Positions 10,346 to 20,160 of a stretch of DNA of 64,000 nucleotides are shown piece by piece. Origin of the DNA: Zizania palustris (taxonomy: Eukaryota; Streptophyta; Magnoliopsida; Poales; Poaceae); assembly GCA_019279435.1 (NCBI GenBank), contig JAAALK010000081.1:55109318-55173317 (forward strand). Reading direction: 5' to 3'. Numbering within the stretch: the stretch's first letter is position 1; each line of letters starts with the position of its first letter. The translations under genes were made by a program, and so were the position numbers. A model generated the notes under the pieces. It searched no databases and was not told the origin of the DNA. It saw nothing but the letters and a program-made list of their open reading frames with translations.

Positions 10346-13300
10346 ATGGAGCACAGGTCCTGGATGTACTCGTCCAACGACGGAGATGTGGTGGCATATT
10401 TTAACAGAGTAACTGAATTTACTGAAGCTGCCGCACAATATGCTTCCCGTCAGAGTGAAGAGGCAATATATTGTCCTTGTAAAGTTTGTAAAAACGAAGC
10501 GATGTATCCGTGTTCTGATCGTGAAACCATACGATTTCACTTGTTGAAAAATGGTTTCGTGAAGAACTATTATATATGGACGAAACACGGTGAGATGGGC
10601 CAAAATCCTCCTGAAGATTCTGATGTGCCGCAAGATGCTCATCAACATAGAAGAGGTTGTGATCATACATCCGACATAACACATGATGATGTTGATCAAC
10701 ATGATGATGATGACGCCTTTGATGTGGAGGAACTGATGCGAAATGTTGCGCCTGAGGTGTTGTTGCAGAGAACTACAACCAAAGGATACGATAACTTTGA
10801 AGCACTTGACAAAGCATCAAAAAACCTTCTTTACGAGGAACGCCACGGATGCGATAAGCAGTATACTGTGTTGTACACAATTCTTGAGCTTATGAAACTG
10901 AAGGCCAGCAATGGATGGTCTGACACCAGTTTTTCAGATCTTTTACAACTCCTAAAAAAGGTTTTGCCAAAACCCAATGGTTTACCATCTGATACGTACC
11001 AAGCAAAGAAGATGATTTGTCCGTTGACTTTGGGCGTTCAGAAGATTCATGCATGCCCGAACCACTTTATCCTATATCGAAAAGAGTATGGATTGTTAGA
11101 GAGATATCCGCAGTGCAACGCGAGTCGATACAAACGTCCAAATGACTGTGCGGAGGACTACAATGACCACCAGAAGAAGAATAATAAGAGGTTGCAGAAG
11201 AGGAATAAAAATGTTATTGAAGACCATCCTGGAAAAAAGATGGAGAGGAAAGTTCCGGCCTTAGTAATGTGGTACCTACCGGTGATTGATCGCTTGAAAC
11301 GTATGTTCTCTAATCCTAGAGATGCTGAACTATTAATCTGGCATTTCGCTGGGCGAAAGAAGGACGGAAAACTTCGGCACCCTGCGGATGCTAGGCAGTG
11401 GAAATCATTTGACTTGGCCCATCCAGATTTCTCGGACGATCCTAGAAATATCAGGATGGGACTTAGCACGGATGGAATGAATCCCTTCGGTGAGATGAGG
11501 AACCCACATAGTACGTGGCCAGTCTTTCTATGCTTGTTCAACATTCCATCATGGTTGTGCCATAAAAGAAAATACCTTATGCTCACTACTCTAATTTCTG
11601 GTCCAAAACAACCTGGCAATGACATTGATATCTTTCTAGAACCTTTGATGGAGGATATGAAACGTCTATGGGAACATGGTGTCTGTGTGTGGGATGAGCA
11701 CAAGAAAGAGCACTTCAATCTAAGAGCCATAATCTTTTGCACCATAGCTGACAACCCAGGACGCATGTCCCTAACAGGACAGGTTAAAGGAAAGACAGCA
11801 TGTGTAGTGTGTGTGGACCAGACAGAATCTATGCATCTTCCATCATTCGTTAAGACGATATATATGCGACACCGCAGATTTTTACCAAAAAACCACAAAT
11901 ATCGAAGAAATAGGAACCATTTCGACGGTACAATCGAGCTTGGATAGCCTCCACGAAATCGAGATGGCAAATTTCTATTCGAAATGGTAAAGAATATCAA
12001 AGTTGTTTTCGGAAAGAAGAGGAAGAAATCTGAAAAAATTTCAAAGGACGCTCCATTTAAAAAGCAGTCGATCTTCTTTAGATATTTGCCCTATTGGAAG
12101 GAGTTGGAGATTGGTCATGCTATCGATACAATGCACGTTGAGAAGAATGTCTTCGAAAGCACTATCGGTATTTTATTAGACATACCGGGCAAATCAAAAG
12201 ATGGACTCAAAGTACGAAGGGACCTTCAAACTCTCGGAATTAGACCCGAGCTTCACCCACAGGAAAGGGCCAATGGAAAATTTTTCCTTCCGGCTGCTAG
12301 CTATAACCTCACAATTGACGAGAAAAGATCAATCTGCAGGTGTCTACATGGAATTAGAGTTCCAACAGGATTCTCAACGAATATAAAGAATATTGTCTCC
12401 GTAGCAGATTTGAGGATGAGCGGCTACAACACTTATGATTGTCATGTTATGCTTGGGCTATTCCTCGCCATCGCAGTAAGAGGAGTCAAACATTCATTTC
12501 TGAAGATGGTGATAACACGCATGTGTCACTTCTTCAATGTCATATCAAAGAAGGTGATCGACACTGAAGAGTTAAATGAATTACGTAAACAAATGAGGGA
12601 GACTATGTGTCAGCTTGAGATGTGCTTTCCTCCTTCATATTTTGATATTATGGAGCACTATATGATACATATAGCAGACCAAATCTTTGTTCTCGGTCCA
12701 ACGTACCTGCACAATATGTATGCGTACGAGCGTCTAATGGTTATCTTCAAGGGTTACGTACGAAATCGTGCTTATCCAGAGGGTTCCATGATAGAGGGCT
12801 ACACGACTGAGGAAGTCATTGAGTGCTATGCAGATTACATAAGAGATGGATGACCAATAGGAGTTCCCGTGTCGCGGCACCATGGAAGACTCACCGGTAA
12901 AGGAACTAAAGGCAGGAAAATCATACGAGACAATAGTTATCAAAGAATAAGAGAATCACATTATGGCTGAGGGATCTAAACCTTTCGATCGGAGAAACCG
13001 ACGAAGAGATGATGATAAATAAATTGTCTTACGGTCCATTGAGCATGGTTAAAACATGGCAAGCGTATGACATCAATGGTTTCACATTCTATACCAAAGC
13101 AAAGGATCAAAGGAGTCAGCGCCAAAATAGTGGTGTCAGAGGAGAAGCAGAAGATAGCACTGGACAAAAGAATGCTTACTATGGATACATCGAAGAAATA
13201 TGGGAACTTAACTACGGGAACTCTATAGAAATCCCTGTATTTAAGTGTCAGTGGGTGAGACATCCAGAAGGTGTGGAGGTGGATGATTACGGGTTTACGA

Positions 13301-13596
13301 TAGTTGACCTTAATAAGGTGGCTTATAAAGATGACCCTTGGATACTCGCTCAATCCGTGGCACAAGTATTTTACATACTTGATCCTAAAGATGAGAAAAA
13401 ATACATCGTTGCTCCAGGAAAACAAAGAATTGTTGGAGTTGATGGAGTCGAAGACGAAGAAGAATACAATCAGTTTGATGAGGTGCCGTTTTTCGTTGAC
13501 ATATCAAGGATCAATGTGGTTGAAGCAAAACTGTCATTTGGCAGTGTGATTCCTTATCTACGCACCAATGGCGATGGAAAATTAGTTCAAGGCTAG
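10346..13596 (+). pseudogene. TNP2-like CACTA transposase, disrupted
   Basis: Encodes the transposase that cuts CACTA ends. The N-terminus has a transposase-associated zinc region (CPCKVCKNE ... HLLKNGF). The Transposase_21 core follows, with LSTDGMNPFG (about residue 375) and FNIPSWLCHKRKYLMLTTLI. DUF4218-type sequence (PAASYNLT ... VLGPTYLHNMY) lies at about 12.3-12.8 kb, and a DUF4216-type C-terminus (VFKCQWVRHPEGVEVDDYGF ... VFYILDP) at 13.0-13.6 kb. The start follows a splice acceptor. Stops at 11945-11947 and 12851-12853 interrupt one frame. A frame change with missing sequence follows near 12960-13010. It is probably inactive in this copy, and product from a relative could act in trans. 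Confidence 0.9.
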
Positions 13597-13719
13597 ATCA
13601 TTTATGTTTAGTTGTAAAATCAATTATGTCATTTATTATTAAAACATTTTCAAGATCAAATGAGGATTGAGTGTTGTGAATTATTTCATGTCTTGTAGTT
13701 CAAATTGAACTTTTTTTGA

Positions 13720-14065
13720 CTTTGATCATAAAAACACACTTAATGAAATAAAAACAGTACACTAAGGGAGAAAAAGTAAAGTGAGGCAGAATAATACCAA
13801 TTTTTTAAATTTGATAAGTTATGATGTATTTTTATTGTTAAAAAAATCAAGCTCAAACTAGAATTTAATTATGAATAAAAAAGTCATGAAAATTAGAATA
13901 GAAATGTAAAAAAAATGTTTGGATGCTAGCAGCAAGGTTCGAACCTCAAACCGCCTGCAGGCAGCAAGGTTCGAACCTCGAACCGCATGGCACCAAAGCA
14001 ACCCCCGCACCACTGCGCTACTAAGTCTTTCTCGACTTGAGTGGCAACGTATGCTAGATAACCCC
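13720..14065. repeat. CACTA internal direct repeat, copy 1
   Basis: AT-rich DNA (acactaagggagaaaaa motif) followed by a segment with two aaggttcgaacctc boxes and ccgcaccactgcgctac. It recurs at about 15395-15870. On the minus strand it presents TAGCGCAGTGG and GGTTCGA sequences resembling the A and B boxes of a tRNA-type Pol III promoter. No gene is seen in 13597-14065. Confidence 0.85.
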
Positions 14066-14079
14066 ACCAACGGCGGATT

Positions 14080-14172
14080 AGTAGTGGCGGGCATGATGAC
14101 GTCACCAGACCGCCACCGCTATCCTTTTAGTAGTGGCGGGCATGCTGACGTCATCATGCCCGCCACTACTAA
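14080..14172. repeat. Internal subterminal-type repeat block 1
   Basis: Tagtggcgggcatgatgacgtca-like modules in both orientations, the same units as at the CACTA termini but 4.6 kb inside. They lie directly upstream of a TATA box at 14179. Confidence 0.82.
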
Positions 14173-14178
14173 GACACC

Positions 14179-14186
14179 TATATATA
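14179..14186 (+). promoter_or_regulatory. TATA box of internal promoter module 1
   Basis: TATATATA about 30 bp before cactcccgccgtccgaaaac, a C-rich leader. The leader runs to a 5'-UTR intron 14361-14692 (ATCA/GTAAAT donor, ATGCAG acceptor directly before ATG 14693). This repeats the TNP2 arrangement. Confidence 0.6.
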
Positions 14187-14488
14187 CTTTCCACTCCCGC
14201 CGTCCGAAAACCTAGTTTCATTTTCTAAACCCTAAACTCGCCCCCCTCCTCCCGTCGCCGCCGTCGACGTCCCGGAGCACGTCGCCGCTGCCCTCCGCCC
14301 GTCGCCGCCTTCCTCGGAGCCCGTCGGCGCCGCCCGTCGTCGCCGCCATCCAGTCGATCAGTAAATAATTATTAACCTACTTCTTTATTTGGTCTTATTT
14401 TATTCGAGCTTAGGGTTAAAATGATGGAGGATTGTTATATTAATTTATGCGTGGTAATATAATTTAGTATAATATTACTAGTAGAATG

Positions 14489-14655
14489 CACTATAACAAT
14501 AATGTTTTTTAATCTACTGTAAAAAATTTCTGAGAAAAAAATTTCCACTATAACAATAATTTTTTTTTAATGTACTATAAAAAATATCTGAGAAAACAAA
14601 TTTCCACTATAATAATAATGTTTTTTAATGTACTATAATATTACTAGCTTAGGGT
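14489..14655. repeat. 58-bp tandem repeat in a 5'-UTR intron
   Basis: The unit cactataacaataat... starts at 14489, 14546 and 14605, AT-rich, about 2.7 copies, within the leader intron of the small CACTA gene. Confidence 0.8.
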
Positions 14656-14692
14656 TTTTTAATGTTATATCAATGTGACAAAAAAAATGCAG

Positions 14693-15194
14693 ATGGCTCC
14701 TCCTAAGATTGAACCAACAAACAGTCGATCCTCAGACTCTACATCAAGTGGCGTGTGTGAGGTTTGCAAATGCGGTAAACATAAGGTACATGATGGTATA
14801 GTTTGCAGTTGTTTGGCGAAGAAAGTGATTCTCATAATGGACTACGACTCGGAGGACAAATCGCGATCGCCGCAACCAGATAGGGTAAGTGTTGTGCTAC
14901 GGAAGAATGATGAGACAACCGGTGGTAGAGGGAAACATGCCGAGGCTAGCGGTGGAAAAGGGAAGCATGTAGAGCAATGCGGCAGCAAGAGGATGAAGGA
15001 GGCAAGATCCTCTTTTTATGCAAATTTTATATTTTTATCATCCAATTCAATCATTGATAATAAGTTGTTCTCACTATCGTCGCCGCGTGTATTTTCTTGT
15101 TCAGGAACATGGAGAGAAGTTTAGACTGCCTGATGATGCCGAGTTGGTTGAGGATTGGCAAGTTGAGGCTTTTAATCTGTTTAACCAGAAATAG
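14693..15194 (+). CDS. Small two-exon gene of unknown function in CACTA
   Basis: Exon 1, 14693-15001 (103 codons), starts ATGGCTCCTCC right after a splice acceptor. It encodes a cysteine/histidine cluster CEVCKCGKHKVHDGIVCSC at about residues 22-40, then a charged Gly/Lys-rich region (GGRGKHAEASGGKGKH). The frame continues across a likely GC-AG intron (GAG/GCAAGA at 15002; TTGTTCAG ends 15104). Exon 2, 15105-15194, encodes EHGEKFRLPDDAELVEDW... and a stop, about 132 residues in total. The Cys/His spacing suggests metal binding. I do not recognise the family. A TATA box and leader intron lie upstream and an AATAAA-like signal lies in the 3' region. It may be an accessory CACTA protein or a captured host fragment. 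Confidence 0.55.
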
Positions 15195-15394
15195 GTTGGG
15201 TTTGTGCCGAGGAAGAAGAAGAAGCTCCAAACCATATCTTTCCTTTGGGTTTGACCAGTAGTGCGTTTCGATGTGTAAGCTGGTTTCCCCAGCCTGGACT
15301 TGTGTTTGTTTACTTGCTTTCAAATAAACATGATGTGTCAAAAGCGAGCCCCCGCACCACCGCGCTACAAAAGTCTCGATCATATCGTAACAAC

Positions 15395-15870
15395 ATGTAA
15401 TAAAAACACACTTAATAATAAAAACAGTAAACTAAGGGAGAAAAATACCAATTTTTGCAATTAGAATATTGGTGTTGTATTTTTATTGTACAAAAAGTTT
15501 CAATTTCAAAGGAAGAATAAACTATAGATAAGTTATGATGTATTTTTATTGTACATGTTTATTAATGAAATAAAAAAAAGTAAAGTGAGGCATAAAAATA
15601 CATATTTTCTAATTTGATAAGTTATGATGTATTTTTATTTTTAAAAAATCAAGTTTAAACTAGAATTTAAACATGAATAAAAAAGTAATGAAAATTAGAA
15701 TAGAAATGTAAAAAAATGTTTGGATGCTAGCAGCAAGGTTCGAACCTCAAACCGCCTGCAGGCAGCAAGGTTCGAACCTCGAACCGCATGGCACCAAAGC
15801 AACCCCCGAACCACTGCGCTACTAAGTGTTTCTCGACATGAGTGGCAATGTATGCTAGATAACCCCACCT
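15395..15870. repeat. CACTA internal direct repeat, copy 2
   Basis: Second copy of the 13720-14065 segment, including the duplicated aaggttcgaacctc boxes and the gcaccatggc-like context, with an extra internal duplication of the AT-rich part (15480-15660). A partial third copy of the ccccgcaccaccgcgctac part lies at 15342-15365. No gene is seen in 15195-15870. Confidence 0.83.
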
Positions 15871-16135
15871 ATTAGTAGTGGCGGTCGCATGCTGACGTCA
15901 GCGTATGCCCGCCACTACTATGTCTTTGCCCGCTACGATAAATATCAGTGGCGGGCATGCTGACATCAGCACATGCCTGCCACTACTATACTTTTTTCCA
16001 CCCGTCGAGACTAAACCCTAGTAGTGGCGGTCGGTGACGTCAGCGGCCCGCCACTACTATGTCTTTGCCCGCCACTACTACGATAAATATCAGTGGCGGG
16101 CAGGATGACATCAGCGTGTGCCCGCCACTAATAAT
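15871..16135. repeat. Internal subterminal-type repeat block 2
   Basis: Repeated agtggcgggca / tgcccgccactact modules with tgacgtcagc spacers, again followed at once by a TATA-like sequence (16141). Confidence 0.83.
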
Positions 16136-16140
16136 CCGCC

Positions 16141-16148
16141 TATATAAA
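16141..16148 (+). promoter_or_regulatory. TATA box of internal promoter module 2
   Basis: TATATAAA followed by ttcactcccgctgtctgaaaacc, near-identical to the leader after 14179. It is a candidate promoter for the Ulp1-type gene at 20161, with the intervening array inside a long leader intron. This link is inferred. Confidence 0.5.
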
Positions 16149-16194
16149 TTTTTCACTCCCGCTGTCTGAAAACCCTAAGCCCTAATCTTCTCCC

Positions 16195-17180
16195 GCCAGT
16201 TGCTGCCGCTTCTAGAGCCCGCGCCGCCGTTGTCGGAGCCGCCGTCGTCCGCCAGTTGCCGCCACTCCCAGAGCCCGCGACACCCTCAAAGCCCATCGTC
16301 GTCGTCGCCGGAGCCGTCGCAGCAACCGTTTCCCGGCGTTGTCAACGGAGCCGGCCCGTCGCCACCATCGAAGCCCGCCACAGCCCCCCGGAGCCCTTCA
16401 CCGTGCACCGTCCCCGTCGCCGCCCCGGAGACCGCCACCGCCATCATTTCCCGGCGCCGTCACCGGAGCCGGCCCGTCGCCACCGTCGGAGCCCGCCACC
16501 GCCCCCAAGATCCCTTCACCGTGCTGCGCTCTCCAGTCTCCAGGGGTATTCCTCTGTTCTCTGTTCTCTGCATGTTCCACTGTTCTGTTCTCTGTGTAGT
16601 GTTCTCTGTTCTGTTAACACTTAACACTAATGTTCTCTGTGAGCAAATGTTTTCTATGTGATTAAATTATGGTTGATCTGTATGCCATGCTTGTTATTTG
16701 TTGTGCTATGTGATTAAATGTTTTCTATGTGACTAAATGTTGCTACAAAATCTGTGAAGTGAGTATGGCGTCGCCTCGCCGCACGCCATACTCGCCTAAA
16801 AGTTGTGAAGGTGGTCCGGCGCCTCGCCTCGCCGCGCCGCCATAACAACTATGGATCAAATAACTCATAACTTATTTCTTTTATATTATCTAAGCAAAAT
16901 TATTATAATATCCATTTGTAAGCTCAATTATAATAATTTTAAGTTGAAAGAAACACATTCTTCACAAAGCGTGCTGTCCATTGCAGTGCTATTTCAAAAA
17001 GGCAAACCAAGATCACCTACTCATCTTGCTAAAGTTGGATTAATTTTCGCTCCCGCCGTCCGAAAACCTAGTTTCATTTCTAACTCTCGCGCCGTCGTCC
17101 GCCAGTTGCCGCCACTCCCGGAGCCCGCAACACCCTCAAAGCCCATCGCCGTCGTCGCCGAAGCCCGTCGCCGCAGAACT
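16195..17180 (+). other. C-rich leader-like sequence, partly duplicated
   Basis: 16195-16540 is a G/C-rich stretch of repeated gagcccgccacc and ccgtcgcc triplet-like motifs. It is open in several frames, but these look like composition artefacts. A shorter copy of its beginning (cgctcccgccgtccgaaaac ... cgccgtcgtcgccg) recurs at 17047-17175. Between them (16560-17040) there is AT-rich unassigned DNA. No convincing gene. Confidence 0.55.
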
Positions 17181-17203
17181 CCACTTTTTTAGAATAACTT
17201 TTA

Positions 17204-20100
17204 GAGGCCTATGATGCAAATAATAATTGAGTTATCTCTTGTATGTCATCAAGCCGTGCGACACATCCATTCCTATCAACAACTTCTTCTTTCTCATGTT
17301 GCTGACAGGGAATGGATGTGCTCACGGTTCCATGGCAGCCATGAACATTTTGAAAAGCTACACAAAATATGCTGAGGCATAAACAACACTGTGACCAGTT
17401 TACTACCGCTATTATTTCTAAGGCTACTATATACTAATCCTCAAGTTCATGCATCTGGCTGAAGGCCAACATTAGATTCTGCAATTCTTTTTAGGGGCCT
17501 ATGATGCAAATAGTAATTGAGTTATCTCATGTATGTCATCAAGCCGTGAGACACATCCATTCCGGTCAACAACTTCTTTCTCGTGTTGCTGACAGGGAAT
17601 GGATGTGCTCACGGTTCCATGGCAGCCATGAACATTTTGAAAAGCTACACAAAATATGCTGAGGCCTAAACAACACTGTGACCAGTTTACTACCGCTATT
17701 ATTTCTAAGGCTACTATATACTAATCCTCAAGTTCATGCATCTGGCTGAAGGCCAACATTAGATTCTGCAATTCTTTTTAGGGGCCTATGATGCAAATTG
17801 TAATTGAGTTATCTCATGTATGTCATCAAGCCGTGGGACACATCCATTCCGTTCAACAACTTCTTCTTTCTCGTGTTGCTGACAGGGAATGGATGTGCTC
17901 ACGGTTCCATGGCAGCCATGAACATATTTGAAAAACAACACAAAATATGCTGAGGCCTCAACAACACAAGAGAGAGAGAACAACACAATCTCCTAACTTG
18001 AGGATTAATATAGTAGCTTCAGAAGTAATAGCTCACTACTGTAGCCAAGAAGAGTGTTCATACATTTTCCACCTTTGACACTGTGATCAGTTTACTACTG
18101 CTATTACTTCTGAGGCTACAGTAGTAAACTGATCACAGTGTAAAAGGTGGGAAATGTATGAAAACTCTTCTTGGCTACAGTAGTCAGCTATTACTTCCGA
18201 AGCCACTATATTAATTCTCAAGCTAGGAGATTGTGTTGTTCTCTCTCTTTAGTTTTGTTGATACCTCAGCATATTTTGTGTTGTTTTTCCCTCTAATGTT
18301 CCATGGCAACAAAATATGCTGAGGCCTCAACGACATTGTGATCAGTTTACTACTGCTATTATTTCTAAGGCTACTATATACTAATCCTCAAGTTCATGCA
18401 TCCGGTTGAAGACCAACATTAGATTCTGCAATTCCTTTTAGAGGCCTATGATGCAAATTGTTATTGAGTTATCTCATGTATGTCATCAAGCCGTGTGAAA
18501 CGTCCATTCCTATCAACAACTTCTTTCTCGTGTTGCTGACAGGGAATGGGCGTGCTCACGGTTCCATGGCAGCCATGAACATTTTGAAAAGCTACACAAA
18601 ATATGCTGAGGCCTAAACAACACTGTGACCAGTTTACTACCGCTATTATTTCTAAGGCTACTATATACTAATCCTCAAGTTCATGCATCTGGCTGAAGGC
18701 CAACATTAGATTCTGCAATTCCTTTTAGAGGCCTATGATGCAAATTGTTATTTAGTTATCTCATGTATGTCATCAAGCCATGGGACACATCCATTCCTAT
18801 CAACAACTTCTTTCTCGTGTTGCTGACAGGGAATGGATGTGCTCATGGTTCCATGGCAGCCATGAACATTTTGAAAAGCTACACAAAATATGCTGAGGCC
18901 TAAACAACACTGTGACCAGTTTACTACCGCTATTATTTCTAAGGCTACTATATACTAATCCTCAAGTTCATGCATCTGGCTGAAGGCCAACATTAGATTC
19001 TGCAATTCCTTTTAGGGGCCTATGATGCAAATTGTTATTGAGTTATCTCATGTATGTCATCAAGCCATGAGACACATCCATTCCTGTCAACAATTTCTTC
19101 TTTCTCGTGTTGCTGACAGGGAATGGATGTGTTCATGGTTCCATGGCAGCCATGAACATTTTGAAAAGCTACACAAAATATGCTGAGGCCTCAACAACAT
19201 TGTGTTCAGTTTACTACTGCTATTATTTCTAAGGCTACTATATACTAATCCTCAAGTTCATGCATCTGGTTGAAGACCAATATTAGATTCTGCAATTCCT
19301 TTTAGAGGCCTATGATGCAAATTGTTATTGAGTTATCTCATGTATGTCATCAAACCATGTGACACGTCCATTCCTATCAACAACTTCTTTCTCGTGTTGC
19401 TGACAGGGAATGGGCGTGAACATGGTTCCATGGCAGCCATGAACATTTTGAAAAACAACACAAAATATGCTGAGGCCTAAACAACACTGTGACCAGTTTA
19501 CTACCGCTATTATTTCTAAGGCTACTATATACTAATCCTCAAGTTCATGCATCTGGCTGAAGGCCAACATTAGATTCTGCAATTCCTTTTAGGGGCCTAT
19601 GATGCAAATTGTTATTGAGTTATCTCATGTATGTCATCAAGCCATGAGACACATCCATTCCTGTCAACAATTTCTTCTTTCTCGTGTTGCTGACAGGGAA
19701 TGGATGTGTTCATGGTTCCATGGCAGCCATGAACATTTTGAAAAGCTACACAAAATATGCTGAGGCCTCAACAACATTGTGTTCAGTTTACTACTGCTAT
19801 TATTTCTAAGGCTACTATATACTAATCCTCAAGTTCATGCATCCGGTTGAAGACCAATATTAGATTCTGCAATTCCTTTTAGAGGCCTATGATGCAAATT
19901 GTTATTGAGTTATCTCATGTATGTCATCAAACCATGTGACACGTCCATTCCTATCAACAACTTCTTTCTCGTGTTGCTGACAGGGAATGGGCGTGAACAT
20001 GGTTCCATGGCAGACATGGACATTTTGAAAAACAACACAAAATATGCTGAGGCCTCAACAACACTAGAGAGAGAAAACAACACAACATCCTAACTTTAGG
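17204..20100. repeat. 287-290-bp tandem array, nine units, in CACTA
   Basis: The landmark g(a/g)ggcctatgatgcaaat occurs at 17204, 17494, 17781, 18441, 18728, 19015, 19305, 19592 and 19882, with steps of 287 or 290 bp except for a 660-bp step that contains an inverted repeat. Each unit carries ttctcgtgttgctgacaggg, a good splice acceptor, followed by atggttccatggcagccatgaac. The array separates the leader-like region from the Ulp1-type gene. Confidence 0.93.
17921..18300. repeat. Inverted repeat with ~180-bp arms and 18-bp loop
   Basis: 17921-18100 and 18119-18300 are reverse complements with few mismatches, for example ttgatcagtttactactg-type sequence flanking loop ctattacttctgaggcta. Homology weakly extends another 10 bp each side. 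Transcripts through it would fold into a long hairpin. Confidence 0.92.
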
Positions 20101-20160
20101 ATTAATATGACATCAGACCTTTTTTGCATAACCAAAATTCTGATACATTAGCCTCTTCAT

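Noticed and set aside
13930..14030. A genuine tRNA gene on the minus strand
   Set aside because: A- and B-box-like motifs are present, but I could not form an acceptor stem or anticodon arm; kept only as a promoter-like or SINE-like observation.
16200..16661. Pro/Ser/Ala-rich frames in the G/C-rich CACTA leader
   Set aside because: Several overlapping frames are open at once because of biased composition; no domain and no splice logic.
17204..20100. Regularly spaced repeats that might suggest a CRISPR array
   Set aside because: Units are ~288 bp with no unique spacers, inside a plant transposon; this is an ordinary tandem array apart from its hairpin.
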